Part shown: one piece after another, positions 49,285 to 58,921 of the stretch
Layout: the number at the start of each line of letters is the position of its first letter
Numbering within the stretch: the stretch's first letter is position 1
From: JAXDTI01 sp034090045
GTDB taxonomy: Bacteria; Actinomycetota; Actinomycetes; Actinomycetales; Actinomycetaceae
Assembly: GCA_034090045.1 (NCBI GenBank)
Contig: JAXDTI010000003.1
Coordinates: 1 to 64,000, forward strand
Reading direction: 5' to 3'
DNA length: 64,000 nucleotides
The notes under the pieces: generated by a model
What the model was told of the DNA's origin: nothing
Databases searched by the model: none
The model's input: only the letters and a program-made list of their open reading frames with translations
Position numbers and translations under genes: made by a program

Positions 49285-51657
49285 CTATATGGTTTCGGGC
49301 TGGATTTTCCAGACCTCCTTGGCGTAATCCCCGATGGTTCTATCCGAGCTGAAACGACCGGAACGCACGATATTGACCCAGCATTTACGCGCCCACTCGT
49401 TCATGTCTCGACAATCTACATACATTTGGTCACGAACCTGTCGATAGTCAGCGAAATCACCGAGCACATAGTACACGTCGGGCGTTTCCCAACTCGATCC
49501 ATCCAGCAGCGATGCCTGAAGGTCATAGAACATTCCGGTTCCGTCATCATCTAAAGTGCCGTCCACGAAAGCATCTAGAACCCGTTTCAGACCCGGCACT
49601 GTCTCATAGGCATTCCGCGGGTGATAGTCGCGGCGCAACTCGGGAAGTTCATCTTCGGTAGCGCCGAAAATGTAGATGTTATCGTCTCCCACGGCCTCAT
49701 GCATCTCGACATTTGCGCCATCCATCGTTCCGAGGCATACAGCACCGTTCATCATGAACTTCATATTCGAGGTGCCGGAAGCCTCCTTGCCTGCGGTCGA
49801 AATCTGTTCGTGAATATCGGCTGCCGGGATAATATACTCGGCAGGGCTGACGTTATAGTTCTCGACAAAAACCACCTGCAGGATACCGGAAACATCCGGG
49901 TCACTGTTGACCAGGCGACCTATCTCGTTGATCAGCTTGATAATGGCTTTCGCGCGCTGATAGCCGGGAGCCGATTTCGCTCCGAAAATAAACACTCTCG
50001 GTGTCCAATCAGCGTCCGGGTCGGCCTTTACCCGATAGTACAAATCCAGGATATACAGGGCATTCAGCAGCTGGCGTTTGTACTCATGGAGGCGTTTGAT
50101 CTGCACATCAAAAACCGCGGAAGTATTGATCTCTATGCCCTGTTTCGCTTTAATCCATTCGGCGAAACGCGCCTTGTTCTCGCCCTTTATCGCAATCAAA
50201 TGCGCGATATTGTCATCGCTGAAGCCCGCGTCCTCCACACCGGCCAACAAATCCATGTTCCGTACCCACTCATCCGAGCCGCACAGGTCAGTCAGCAGCG
50301 CCGCCAAACCCGGGTTGCATTGGCTCAGCCACCTGCGCGGGGTAACGCCATTCGTCTTGTTGTTGAAACGTTCCGGCCAGATTTCATACCAGTCATGCAG
50401 TGTTTCGCGTTTGAGAATCTCGGTGTGCAAGGCGGCGACACCGTTGATGGAGAACGCGGTATAGCACGCAATCCATGCCATGTGGACGGCACCGTTCGAA
50501 ATCGGTGCCATATAGTCTATTTTTCCCTGGTCAAAACCTTTTTTTGCGAGTTCTTCACGGAAACGCCGGTCAATTTCGCTAACGATTTCGAGGATTCGCG
50601 GGAAAAGTTTCTCGAAAATCGAGATCGGCCAGGTTTCGAGTGCCTCAGCCAACACCGTGTGATTTGTGTAGGCAAAAGTCTCGGTCACGACCTGCCACGC
50701 CTCATCCCATTCCAAGCCGTGCTCATCGAGCAGCAGCCGCAGCAGCTCCGGAATAGCCAAAACCGGGTGCGTGTCGTTGAGCTGGATACAGTTGTATTTC
50801 GCGAATCCGGTGAGGTCATCGCCGTGTTCAACGATATAGTTCTCAACCATTTCCTGCAGCGAAGCTGAGGTGAAGAAATACTGTTGGCGAACTCGCAGCA
50901 CTTTGCCGTCGAAAGTCGTGTCGTTGGGATACAGTACTCTGCACAGATCCATGACGTGTTCACGCTCCACAATCGCGTCAGTGAAACGCTGGGAGTTAAA
51001 CGCATCATAGTCGAACTCCTCAATCGGCTCAGACTTCCAAAGACGCAGGGTACCTACATTTTTGGTGCCGTAACCGGTGATCGGCATGTCATAGGGAATC
51101 GCGCGTACCTCCATGTCGGCGAACTTCACGCGGCGCTGTTCTTCCTCACGTCGAATCGTGAAGGGAGTGCCCTCCTCCATCCAGGCATCCGGATGTTCAA
51201 CCTGGAAACCGTTATCGAAAGTCTGCTTGAACAGACCGTAGCGGTACAGGATGCCATAGCCAGTAACCGGCAGGTTCATGGTCGCGGTCGAATCCAGGAA
51301 ACAGGCAGCCAGACGGCCGAGCCCACCGTTACCGAGAGCCGCATCGGGTTCCTGCTCCAGCACGTCAGTGAGGCTCAACCCGTATTGTGAAAGCGCTTCT
51401 CTGGCCTGGGAGATCATGCCCAGATTGTTCAGGTTGTTCAACAGTGCCCGTCCCATCAGGAACTCGGCAGAGAAATAGTGTTCCTGGCGACCAGCCTGAT
51501 AGCGGGTACGGCTGGCCTCCCAATTATCGGCTAGGCGCGCCATCACCGCGCTGGAGAGCCCCTGCCAAAACTCGTGGAGGTTGGCTCCCTGTGGGGAACG
51601 CCCGGAGGCGGTGCGCACATAGTCGGACAGTTCGTTAGTCAGGCTGTTGGACGACAT
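49285..51657 (-). CDS. glgP: Glycogen/maltodextrin phosphorylase
   Basis: A 790-aa PLP enzyme releasing glucose-1-phosphate from alpha-1,4-glucans. The PLP-Lys is in EASGTSNMKFMMNGAVCLGTMDGANVE near 640-660; LGNGGLGRLAACFLDS and ARQYFFTSASLQ-like and TNGVTPRRWL blocks are family marks. It is typical in length for the bacterial type. No other glycogen gene is next to it. Confidence 0.96.
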   Translation of the reverse strand: MSSNSLTNELSDYVRTASGRSPQGANLHEFWQGLSSAVMARLADNWEASRTRYQAGRQEHYFSAEFLMGRALLNNLNNLGMISQAREALSQYGLSLTDVLEQEPDAALGNGGLGRLAACFLDSTATMNLPVTGYGILYRYGLFKQTFDNGFQVEHPDAWMEEGTPFTIRREEEQRRVKFADMEVRAIPYDMPITGYGTKNVGTLRLWKSEPIEEFDYDAFNSQRFTDAIVEREHVMDLCRVLYPNDTTFDGKVLRVRQQYFFTSASLQEMVENYIVEHGDDLTGFAKYNCIQLNDTHPVLAIPELLRLLLDEHGLEWDEAWQVVTETFAYTNHTVLAEALETWPISIFEKLFPRILEIVSEIDRRFREELAKKGFDQGKIDYMAPISNGAVHMAWIACYTAFSINGVAALHTEILKRETLHDWYEIWPERFNNKTNGVTPRRWLSQCNPGLAALLTDLCGSDEWVRNMDLLAGVEDAGFSDDNIAHLIAIKGENKARFAEWIKAKQGIEINTSAVFDVQIKRLHEYKRQLLNALYILDLYYRVKADPDADWTPRVFIFGAKSAPGYQRAKAIIKLINEIGRLVNSDPDVSGILQVVFVENYNVSPAEYIIPAADIHEQISTAGKEASGTSNMKFMMNGAVCLGTMDGANVEMHEAVGDDNIYIFGATEDELPELRRDYHPRNAYETVPGLKRVLDAFVDGTLDDDGTGMFYDLQASLLDGSSWETPDVYYVLGDFADYRQVRDQMYVDCRDMNEWARKCWVNIVRSGRFSSDRTIGDYAKEVWKIQPETI

Positions 51658-51794
51658 TGTTTAAGTCTCTCCCCCCGCTTGTTTTCGTTGATACCACACT
51701 CAATTCTGTAGGGGGCTGTAACCCTTGGCAAATCATGTGGTGGAGAGCATACGCAAGCCCATCAAAGGCGAGGCTCCCACTGCGAGCCTTGCGG

Positions 51795-53477
51795 TTAGCC
51801 ACGGGTGAGGCGGCGGTGAGTGACGCGGTGGGGACGAGCAGCCTCCACCCCAAGACGTTCAACCTTGTTCTTCTCGTAATCGGCGTAGTTCCCCTCAAAC
51901 CAGAACCACTGCGCCGGGTTCTCCTCCGTTCCCTCCCATGCCAAAATATGGGTTGCGACGCGATCCAGGAACCAACGGTCGTGGGTGATAACAACCGCAC
52001 AGCCGGGGAACTTATCGAGCGCGTTTTCTAACGAAGCTAAAGTCTCAACATCCAGGTCATTCGTTGGCTCATCGAGCAACAACACGTTCCCGCCCTGTTT
52101 CAGAGTCAAAGCCAAGTTGAGCCGGTTGCGTTCCCCACCGGAGAGCACCCCGGCAGGTTTCTGCTGATCGGGTCCTTTAAAACCAAACGCCGCCACATAG
52201 GCACGCGAAGAAACCTCGACCTTACCAACCTCGATAAAGTCCAGACCGTCCGAAACGACCTCCCACAGGGTCTTATCCGGGTCAATGCCGGCACGATTCT
52301 GGTCCACATAGGACAGTTGCACCGTTTCGCCAAGCTTCAAGCTGCCGCCATCTAACTCCTCTAGACCAACTATCGTCTTGAAAAGGGTGGTTTTACCGAC
52401 ACCGTTGGGGCCAATAATCCCGATGATGCCGTTGGGCGGCAACGTGAAAGATAGATCATCGATTAGTACCCGATCACCAAACCCCTTTTTCAAATGTTCA
52501 GCTTCCAGCACCACGGTGCCCAGGCGCGGCCCCGGCGGAATCTGGATCTCCTCGAAATCCAGCTTCTTCGTGCGCTCCGCCTCCGCAGCCATCGCCTCAT
52601 AGTTGGCCAGACGTGCCTTCGACTTGGCCTGTCTGCCTTTCGGATTCGTGCGCACCCATTCCAGTTCTTCCTTCAAGCGCTTAGCAAGTTTCGCATCCCT
52701 ACGTCCCTGAACCTCCAGGCGCTCTTTCTTCTTCTCCAGATAGGTCGTGTAATTGCCCTCATAGGGATACAGGCGACCGCGATCAACCTCCGCGATCCAG
52801 CCCGCCACGTGTTCCAAGAAATACCGGTCGTGGGTAACCGCGATAATCGCCCCCGGATAATCTTTCAGATGATTCTCCAACCACTGAATCGACTCCGCAT
52901 CCAAATGGTTAGTCGGCTCGTCGAGCAGCAGCAGGTCAGGTTGACGCAGCAGCAATTGGCACAGCGCCACCCGTCGTCGCTCACCACCGGAGAGCACATT
53001 CACCGGCGAATCCGGTTCCGGCAGACGCAAAGCATCCATGGCCTGCTCCAACTGGTTATCTAGATCCCAGGCATCCGCGTTATCTATCTCGGTTTGTAAC
53101 TCCCCCATCTCGGCAAGCAGAGCATCAAAATCAGCATCCGGATCGGCCATCAAGGCCGAAATTTCGTTATAACGATCCAGTTTCGCCTTGATTTCTCCCA
53201 TGCCGAGTTCCACATTCTCGCGGACGGTTTTAGTTTCGTCCAGCTGCGGTTCCTGCATCATGATACCCACTGAATAGCCGGGGGTGAGTGTTGCCTCGCC
53301 ATTACTCGGCTGATCCAATCCGGCCATTATTTTCAGTATCGAGGACTTTCCGGCACCATTGGGGCCGACCATACCGATCTTGGCGCCCGGATAAAACGCC
53401 ATCGTCACATCATCGAGAATCACCTTGTCGCCCAGAACCTTGCGGGCGTTAATCATCTGGTAAATATATTCAGCCAT
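51795..53477 (-). CDS. ettA: Energy-dependent translational throttle protein (ABC-F)
   Basis: A 560-aa ABC-F protein with two ATPase domains: Walker A GPNGAGKSS near 37-45 and GPNGVGKTT near 355-365; signatures LSGGERRRV and LSGGERNRL; Walker B LLLLDEPTNHLD and VLLLDEPTNDLD; a charged linker between (about 245-320, the P-site tRNA-interacting motif). It has no TM part. EttA binds the ribosomal E site and gates elongation by the ATP/ADP ratio. The length and linker are as in E. coli EttA. Confidence 0.95.
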   Translation of the reverse strand: MAEYIYQMINARKVLGDKVILDDVTMAFYPGAKIGMVGPNGAGKSSILKIMAGLDQPSNGEATLTPGYSVGIMMQEPQLDETKTVRENVELGMGEIKAKLDRYNEISALMADPDADFDALLAEMGELQTEIDNADAWDLDNQLEQAMDALRLPEPDSPVNVLSGGERRRVALCQLLLRQPDLLLLDEPTNHLDAESIQWLENHLKDYPGAIIAVTHDRYFLEHVAGWIAEVDRGRLYPYEGNYTTYLEKKKERLEVQGRRDAKLAKRLKEELEWVRTNPKGRQAKSKARLANYEAMAAEAERTKKLDFEEIQIPPGPRLGTVVLEAEHLKKGFGDRVLIDDLSFTLPPNGIIGIIGPNGVGKTTLFKTIVGLEELDGGSLKLGETVQLSYVDQNRAGIDPDKTLWEVVSDGLDFIEVGKVEVSSRAYVAAFGFKGPDQQKPAGVLSGGERNRLNLALTLKQGGNVLLLDEPTNDLDVETLASLENALDKFPGCAVVITHDRWFLDRVATHILAWEGTEENPAQWFWFEGNYADYEKNKVERLGVEAARPHRVTHRRLTRG

Positions 53478-53573
53478 GTTGCTCCTTTAGGTCAGTACCG
53501 AAACAAGCCTATCGGAAGATGGCGGTGACGGGTGCGGGAGGCGAGAATGGTCGAAACCCGCTCGGCAGCGGGG

Positions 53574-54008
53574 TTAATGAACCCAGGGGTCTGGTGCGGG
53601 TGCGACAGTCGAGACGGTTTCAACCGGAACCGAGGCAGCAGCAGGAGCAGCCGGTCTATCAAAAACCGCGATGCCGTGGTTCAAGTCATGTCCCAGCTCG
53701 CTCGCAGTCAAAACCAGTGAGGAACGGCGCTTTCCATCTGAGCCCTCCCAAGAATTCGATTCGAGACGCCCCCGAGCAATAATCGGCTGCCCCTTACGTA
53801 CCGACTCAGCAACATTTTCACCAAGACGACCCCAGCACTTCACCGTCACCCACAGCGACTCGCCATCGATCCAGTCACCGTCTACCCGCATACGCGGCGT
53901 ATGAGAGAGTCGAAAACTCGTCACCTGCAAGTCATCACGAATCTTCTTCACATCCGGGTCAGTGCCTACCCAACCGCTGAAAACCATATCCAAATTTCGC
54001 GCAACCAT
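53574..54008 (-). CDS. ssb: Single-stranded DNA-binding protein
   Basis: A 144-aa SSB with an OB fold: MVARNLDMVFSGWVGTDPDVKK, then VTSFRLSHTPRMRVDGDWIDGESLWVTVKCWGRLGENVAESVRKGQPIIARGRLESNSWEGSDGKRRSSLVLTASELG. The tail is short, Ala/Pro-rich and ends DPWVH, not the DDDIPF tip of the replication SSB, so this may be the second, SsbB-type paralogue. I start at the ATG at 54008, which gives the normal N-terminus; an upstream in-frame ATG has no similarity. Confidence 0.88.
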   Translation of the reverse strand: MVARNLDMVFSGWVGTDPDVKKIRDDLQVTSFRLSHTPRMRVDGDWIDGESLWVTVKCWGRLGENVAESVRKGQPIIARGRLESNSWEGSDGKRRSSLVLTASELGHDLNHGIAVFDRPAAPAAASVPVETVSTVAPAPDPWVH

Positions 54009-54119
54009 TGTTACTCCTTTTGCTCTTTGAGGTTCATCGTGAGGAACCCATGACCCCATCCTCAAAAACAAGACGAAGAAAACGAAACACGAAAATAAAA
54101 AGCGGTAACGACAGAATTA

Positions 54120-54635
54120 TTATGACAACAGTTTACTCTCTGAATCAGTTTCACCAGCACCAGCATCCAAGGACGCGGCTACGTTCTTAAACAGTCGCGA
54201 TAAAACTGCCGCGTCGCCAGGCTCCACAAAACGCAGAAAATGCTGACGAACCAGACGCATATGAGTGCGGGAAACCTCGCGGAACAGTTCAAGACCGGAA
54301 GCAGTCAGCACCGCGCAAGCACCACGACCATCACTGGCAATCAACTGTCGAATAATCAAACCTCGCGCAACCAACTGCCGCACCTGATAGGACAGCCTGG
54401 CTCGTGAAAACACCATCCGATCAGCTAACTCACCCAGGCGCATCCGAAAACCAGGAGCCTCCGCCAATATCAAAAGCAGCTGGTAGTCCGCCAAACCCAG
54501 ATTGAAGTCGTCCTTTAAATGCGTGTTCAAAAACTCCTGCAACTCCGAACTGACCTGGATGTAGATGCGCCAAGCCAACTGCGCCTCAGACTCCCGGAGC
54601 GCCTCAGCCCGCGAAGCAATAGTGAGGGTATCCAT
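54120..54635 (-). CDS. MarR-family transcriptional regulator
   Basis: A 171-aa winged-helix protein. The MarR core (about 40-120) has LADYQLLLILAEAPGFRMRLGELADRMVFSRARLSYQVRQLVARGLIIRQLIASDGRGACAVLTASG, with the recognition helix and the D.R....LT wing. The ATG at 54635 gives an MDTLTIASR start; the TTG four codons before is unlikely. It lies 12 bases after the FMN-reductase gene, so it may regulate that two-gene oxidoreductase unit (inference). Confidence 0.88.
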   Translation of the reverse strand: MDTLTIASRAEALRESEAQLAWRIYIQVSSELQEFLNTHLKDDFNLGLADYQLLLILAEAPGFRMRLGELADRMVFSRARLSYQVRQLVARGLIIRQLIASDGRGACAVLTASGLELFREVSRTHMRLVRQHFLRFVEPGDAAVLSRLFKNVAASLDAGAGETDSESKLLS

Positions 54636-54647
54636 CACGAAACACAA

Positions 54648-55343
54648 TCACAGACTGTGCAGCAACTCGGCGAAAGGCACCACGCTCACCTGGTCATCAG
54701 CACCGGTGGCGTTGCGAGTACGAGCCGGACGGGATAGTAAAACACCAGCAAAATCCGCACCTGCCACAGCAATACGATGCTGAAGCGGAACGTCGCGCAC
54801 CGAATCGGCGGTTGCCTCACCCCAGTCCTCAGTAGCGGCAAAAACCGCGCGCCGAGTCGGCTCCATATGCAGATAGGCAAAGAGGGGACGCATAGCGTAT
54901 TCGGTGACCAACTGATGCCGGGCGCTGCCGCCAGTGGCACCCATCAACACCGGGATACCATCGAGCGGATTGTTCTCCACATCGATTAGATCCCAAAACA
55001 TTTTGAACAGACCAGAGTAAGACGCCTGATAGGTTGGAGTGACCGCGACAACACCGTCAGCGGCAGCAACTTCGGTCAGTGCCGCCTCCAATTCCGAGGT
55101 GAGAACCTGGGTTAGCACCCCGTCCGTGATTGCACGCGCCAGGTTACGTAACTCTATTAGGTGAATCTCGGTCACCACTCCCCGCTCCGAGAGACCCTCA
55201 GCGGTCGCCTCCGCCAACTCACGCGCCAACGCTGTGGCCTGTGAGGATTCTGACATACCCGCCGTCACCACCGCGAGGTGTCGTGCCACCGGTGTAAACG
55301 GGTCGGTTCCGGTAAAATCCTCATGCTCGATTTGTTCAGTCAT
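54648..55343 (-). CDS. NAD(P)H-dependent FMN reductase (CE1759 family)
   Basis: A 231-aa flavodoxin-fold reductase: VVTAGMSESSQATALARELAEA near the N-terminus binds FMN phosphate, and VAVTPTYQASYSGLFKMFWDLIDV and MGATGGSARHQLVTEYAMRPLFAYL are the NADPH_dep_red marks. It is the partner type (LLM_duo_CE1759) of the next upstream gene, supplying reduced FMN. A GAGGAG site precedes the ATG. Confidence 0.9.
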   Translation of the reverse strand: MTEQIEHEDFTGTDPFTPVARHLAVVTAGMSESSQATALARELAEATAEGLSERGVVTEIHLIELRNLARAITDGVLTQVLTSELEAALTEVAAADGVVAVTPTYQASYSGLFKMFWDLIDVENNPLDGIPVLMGATGGSARHQLVTEYAMRPLFAYLHMEPTRRAVFAATEDWGEATADSVRDVPLQHRIAVAGADFAGVLLSRPARTRNATGADDQVSVVPFAELLHSL

Positions 55344-55364
55344 TATTTTCTCCTCAACTCAAAA

Positions 55365-56567
55365 TCAAATATCTTCTAGGCTCTCACCCGAGCCGGTTTC
55401 CTGATTAGCCGGATGGGGTTTGCCCTCCGCCTCGCGATCGGCCCAAGCTTGCGAGTTCGGGCCGCCACCGGGAATCGGGTCTGCTCCACCAGCGTGACGC
55501 GCCACCAAATCGGCGTGTGTTGGCGGGTTGGACGGTACGTCCTCAGGGCGCAGCGACTCGAACTCTGTGCGCAGCACGGGAAGCACCTGTTCACCAAAAA
55601 TCTCAATTTGTTCCAAAATCACCTTTAACGGCAAACCGGCATGATCGATGAGGAACATTTGACGCTGGTAGTCCCCCACCCAGTCGCGGAAAGAGAGGGT
55701 GCGCTCAATGACCTGCTGTGGAGAACCAACGGTCAGTGGCGTCAACTCCGAGAAATCCTCCAGGGAGGGTCCGTGCCCATATACCGGAGCGTTGTCGAAA
55801 TAAGGACGGAACTCATTGACCGCGTCCTGGCTGTTCTTTCGCATGAATGCCTGGCCTCCGAGACCCACAATCGCCTGGTCGGCACTACCGTGACCATAGT
55901 ATTCATAGCGTTGCCGATATAAATTCACCATTTGAGCGACGTGCTCTTTATTCCAAAAAATGTTGTTGTGGATGAAACCGTCACCGTAATATGCTGCCTG
56001 TTCCGGTGTTTCGGCGGAACGAATGGAGCCGTGCCAAACGAAGGGTGCCACCCCGTCCAGGGGTCTGGGCATAGCGGTGAATCGCTGTAGCGGGGTGCGG
56101 AACTTGCCCTGCCAATTGACGGTATCCTCACGCCAAAGTCGATAAAGCAGGTCATAGTTCTCCACCATCAGGGGGATGCCCTGGCGAATATCGCGACCAA
56201 ACCACGGATAGACCGGGCCGGTGTTTCCTCGCCCCAGAGTGAGATCCATACGCCCATTGGTCAGATGCTGCAGATAGGCATAATCCTCCGCCATTCGCAC
56301 CGGGTCGTTTGTGGTAATCTGGCTGGTCGCAGTGGAATAGATAAGATTCGGTGCCGCCGCAGTCAGATACGCCTCCAAAATCGGAGGATTCGCCGGAGCA
56401 GCGAAAGGACGATTGTGGTGCTCGCCGGTGGCAAACACGTCAAAACCAGCCTGTTCAGCGGCTTTCGCAATCTCGATAGTGTTTTTGATTTTCTCGTGTT
56501 CGTCGGGGGTGTGACCGGTAAGGGGATCGGTGGTCATATCCCCGATAGTGAATATGCCAAATTGCAT
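55365..56567 (-). CDS. Luciferase-like flavin monooxygenase (CE1758 family)
   Basis: A 400-aa LLM-class enzyme: MQFGIFTIGD at the start, VFATGEHHNRPFAAPANPPILEAYLTAAAPNLIYSTATSQI, RMDLTLGRGNTGPVYPWFGRD, and a C-terminal Gly/Pro-rich tail. It pairs with an FMN reductase of the CE1759 type just downstream, a pair defined by TIGR04036/TIGR04037. The substrate is unknown. An AGGAG site precedes the ATG. Confidence 0.92.
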   Translation of the reverse strand: MQFGIFTIGDMTTDPLTGHTPDEHEKIKNTIEIAKAAEQAGFDVFATGEHHNRPFAAPANPPILEAYLTAAAPNLIYSTATSQITTNDPVRMAEDYAYLQHLTNGRMDLTLGRGNTGPVYPWFGRDIRQGIPLMVENYDLLYRLWREDTVNWQGKFRTPLQRFTAMPRPLDGVAPFVWHGSIRSAETPEQAAYYGDGFIHNNIFWNKEHVAQMVNLYRQRYEYYGHGSADQAIVGLGGQAFMRKNSQDAVNEFRPYFDNAPVYGHGPSLEDFSELTPLTVGSPQQVIERTLSFRDWVGDYQRQMFLIDHAGLPLKVILEQIEIFGEQVLPVLRTEFESLRPEDVPSNPPTHADLVARHAGGADPIPGGGPNSQAWADREAEGKPHPANQETGSGESLEDI

Positions 56568-56678
56568 TGTTTACTCCTAAATACTCTCGTCAAAACTGAT
56601 AGTAAAAATTTTAACTATATTTTTTTGGGGACGCAACCCCCGGCAAAGAAAAAGGTAAAGGTGAGGTAAACTCCGATA

Positions 56679-57557
56679 TTAACGAGCCTGACAACGCGGG
56701 CAAAAGTGCGAGTGCCGTCCCGCAAAAGGAACCGAAACGATTACGGTGCCACAGGTCGGACAGGGCTGACCCTCACGACCATAAACAACCAAAGAACGAT
56801 CGAAATACCCCGCCTCCCCCGAAGCATTCCGATACAGCGCATCAAAAGATGTGCCGCCCGCAGCCAAAGCTGACGACAACACATCGCGCACCGCCACTGC
56901 CAGCCGGTTAGCACGCCCCACACCCAGATGTCGAGCACTCGGATTGATGCGTGCCGCATAGAGAGCTTCATCTGCATAAATGTTTCCGATACCGGAGACA
57001 ACACCCTGATCCAGAAGCAGGCGCTTTACCTCACGGGCAGAACCGCTCAAACGAGACGCCAAGTTTTCAAGCGAAAGCTCCAGAGCATCCGGGGCAATAT
57101 GAGCTAGCAGTTGCGGAACCAGTCGAGAATCCGCGGCACGGGCCGGAACGGAGAGCGCCAAAAAACCAAAAGTACGCTGGTCGATGAAACGTAGCCGAGT
57201 GCGAGAACCGTCATCGGCAAGAAAATCGAAACGTGCTCGCTCATGCCCGCGCCCAGCCGGGTAGCTGCGGGTCGCATTATCGAAAGCCACATCATCTACC
57301 AGCAGTTGACCCGACATCCCCAGATGCACCACCAGCCACGGAAGGGCAGCATCCGCAAACTCAAACCAGATGAACTTTCCTCGGCGACGTGTCGCTGACA
57401 CGCGCTGCCCCGAGAGCGCTTCCACCAAAGCATCGGCACCACCCGGAACCCTACGCACCACGCGCGGATGAAAAACCTGCACTTCAAAAATAGTTTTATC
57501 GGTGACAGCTGCTGCTACACCGACACGGATCGACTCAACCTCCGGCAATTCGGGCAT
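56679..57557 (-). CDS. mutM: Formamidopyrimidine-DNA glycosylase
   Basis: A 292-aa bifunctional glycosylase/AP-lyase for 8-oxo-guanine. The N-terminal MPELPEVE has the catalytic Pro2 and Glu3; WLVVHLGMSGQLLVDD and DQGVVSGIGNIYADEALYAARINP follow, and the four-Cys zinc finger PCPTCGTVIVSVPFAGRHSHFCPRC ends it. It follows rnc by two bases, the usual actinobacterial pair. Confidence 0.97.
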   Translation of the reverse strand: MPELPEVESIRVGVAAAVTDKTIFEVQVFHPRVVRRVPGGADALVEALSGQRVSATRRRGKFIWFEFADAALPWLVVHLGMSGQLLVDDVAFDNATRSYPAGRGHERARFDFLADDGSRTRLRFIDQRTFGFLALSVPARAADSRLVPQLLAHIAPDALELSLENLASRLSGSAREVKRLLLDQGVVSGIGNIYADEALYAARINPSARHLGVGRANRLAVAVRDVLSSALAAGGTSFDALYRNASGEAGYFDRSLVVYGREGQPCPTCGTVIVSVPFAGRHSHFCPRCQAR

Positions 57558-57559
57558 AG

Positions 57560-58312
57560 TCAGAACACGCCGATATTAAAACCGAAAGGCACCGCTACAG
57601 CGTTGTCCCGAGCCAGGCGTTCCGCGGCAGCCTGTGCGGCACGATGCTCGGCCACTTTCTTTGACTTGCCGTCACCGCCACCGAACTCGACACCGTCAAT
57701 AACCGCTACAGCATGAAACACGCGCTGATGGTCAGGTCCGGAACCGGTTACGGTATAGGTCGGCTCGCCCATAGATAAATCCCGTGCCAGCTCTGCGAGA
57801 TTAGTTTTCCAATCCATGGCGGCACCACGTGCCACCACGTTTTCAAAAAGCTCTTTAAAGAGCGTCTCTACCACCTCGCGGGTACGTTCCAAACCATAGC
57901 TGAGATAGGTAGCGCCAATCAGCGCCTCCACGGTGTCAGACAGAATCGAATCTTTATCGCGACCCCCGCTAAGATCCTCACCATGACCTAAAAGAATAAA
58001 CTCGCCGAGACCGATATTCCGAGCCACGTGCGCTAACGCCGGTTCCGAAACCGTCGCGGTGCGCATCTTCGTTAAATCCCCCTCAGGAGAATCCGGATAG
58101 TCCCGATACAGGCGTTCGCTGACAATCAGCTCAAGAACCGCGTCGCCAAAAAACTCGAGACGCTCATTAGTCGGAATACCACCGGCCTCATTTGCGAAAG
58201 ACCTATGAGTCAAAGCCAAAATCAAAAAATCTTCAGAAAGTGGTACACCCCAACGTTTCAGCAGTTCATCGGCATCTGCTACACCTTCAGCGAGTGCGGC
58301 ATCTTCATTCAT
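57560..58312 (-). CDS. rnc: Ribonuclease III
   Basis: A 250-aa dsRNA endonuclease for rRNA processing. The RIII domain has NERLEFFGDAVLELIV with the catalytic acidic residues, DTVEALIGATYLSYG is the second block; a dsRBD fills about 178-245 (MDWKTNLAELARDLSMGEPTYTVTGSGPDHQRVFHAVAVIDG). I start at the ATG at 58312, which overlaps the YceD stop by eight bases and begins MNEDAALAEG; longer starts lie within the previous gene. Confidence 0.96.
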   Translation of the reverse strand: MNEDAALAEGVADADELLKRWGVPLSEDFLILALTHRSFANEAGGIPTNERLEFFGDAVLELIVSERLYRDYPDSPEGDLTKMRTATVSEPALAHVARNIGLGEFILLGHGEDLSGGRDKDSILSDTVEALIGATYLSYGLERTREVVETLFKELFENVVARGAAMDWKTNLAELARDLSMGEPTYTVTGSGPDHQRVFHAVAVIDGVEFGGGDGKSKKVAEHRAAQAAAERLARDNAVAVPFGFNIGVF

Positions 58313-58877
58313 GGGTATCACCAGAAACATCGGTATCAAAAAAATCCGCCAACTCGGCGAAACGCGGATCAAAATGATCATGGTGATGGTTCGGCTCTAC
58401 ATCAGCTAAACGCACACCACAGTCCGGGCACAGACCGGCACAATCCGGGGAGCACAGCGGCTTGAAAGGCAATTGCTCGGTAAACAGATCCCGCAGAATA
58501 GGGAATAAATCCAGTTCACCGGCATCCGACAAGACCGGAAAATCCTCAGCTTCTTCGTTACCCTCAGCAATCAAATCACGGCGAGCATCCCCATAGCAGG
58601 CAAGCAAATCCGTGTCCACAGACACCGGAATCAACATATCGTCGAGACAGCGAACACACTGAGCCTGCGCCTCGGCGGCTACCGACAGGTGCACTAAAGC
58701 ACCGCCATCAGCGTGCAGAGACCGCAACTCGACACGCAAAACCGTACCCGAAGGAACCTCGGCTACCGGAGTACCCACAGCCTCGTCCAAAACAAAATCG
58801 AAAACAGCGCTACCGCCACCAGCTAGGTCATGAGAAAAAACCGGTACCGGGAAACGCTGCACATCATCAGCGCTCAT
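58305..58877 (-). CDS. YceD/DUF177 family protein
   Basis: A 190-aa protein of the DUF177 family, which in bacteria is tied to 23S rRNA processing and usually lies beside rpmF. Cys pairs CVRCLDD near 74-80 and CSPDCAGLCPDCGVRL near 143-158 are family marks. The C-terminus (HHHDHFDPRFAELADFFDT) is the usual acidic end. Here rnc follows directly, with no rpmF gene. Confidence 0.9.
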   Translation of the reverse strand: MSADDVQRFPVPVFSHDLAGGGSAVFDFVLDEAVGTPVAEVPSGTVLRVELRSLHADGGALVHLSVAAEAQAQCVRCLDDMLIPVSVDTDLLACYGDARRDLIAEGNEEAEDFPVLSDAGELDLFPILRDLFTEQLPFKPLCSPDCAGLCPDCGVRLADVEPNHHHDHFDPRFAELADFFDTDVSGDTHE

Positions 58878-58921
58878 GAGACTATCCTACCTACCCGAGC
58901 GGGGAGCGCAGCAGCGGATAA

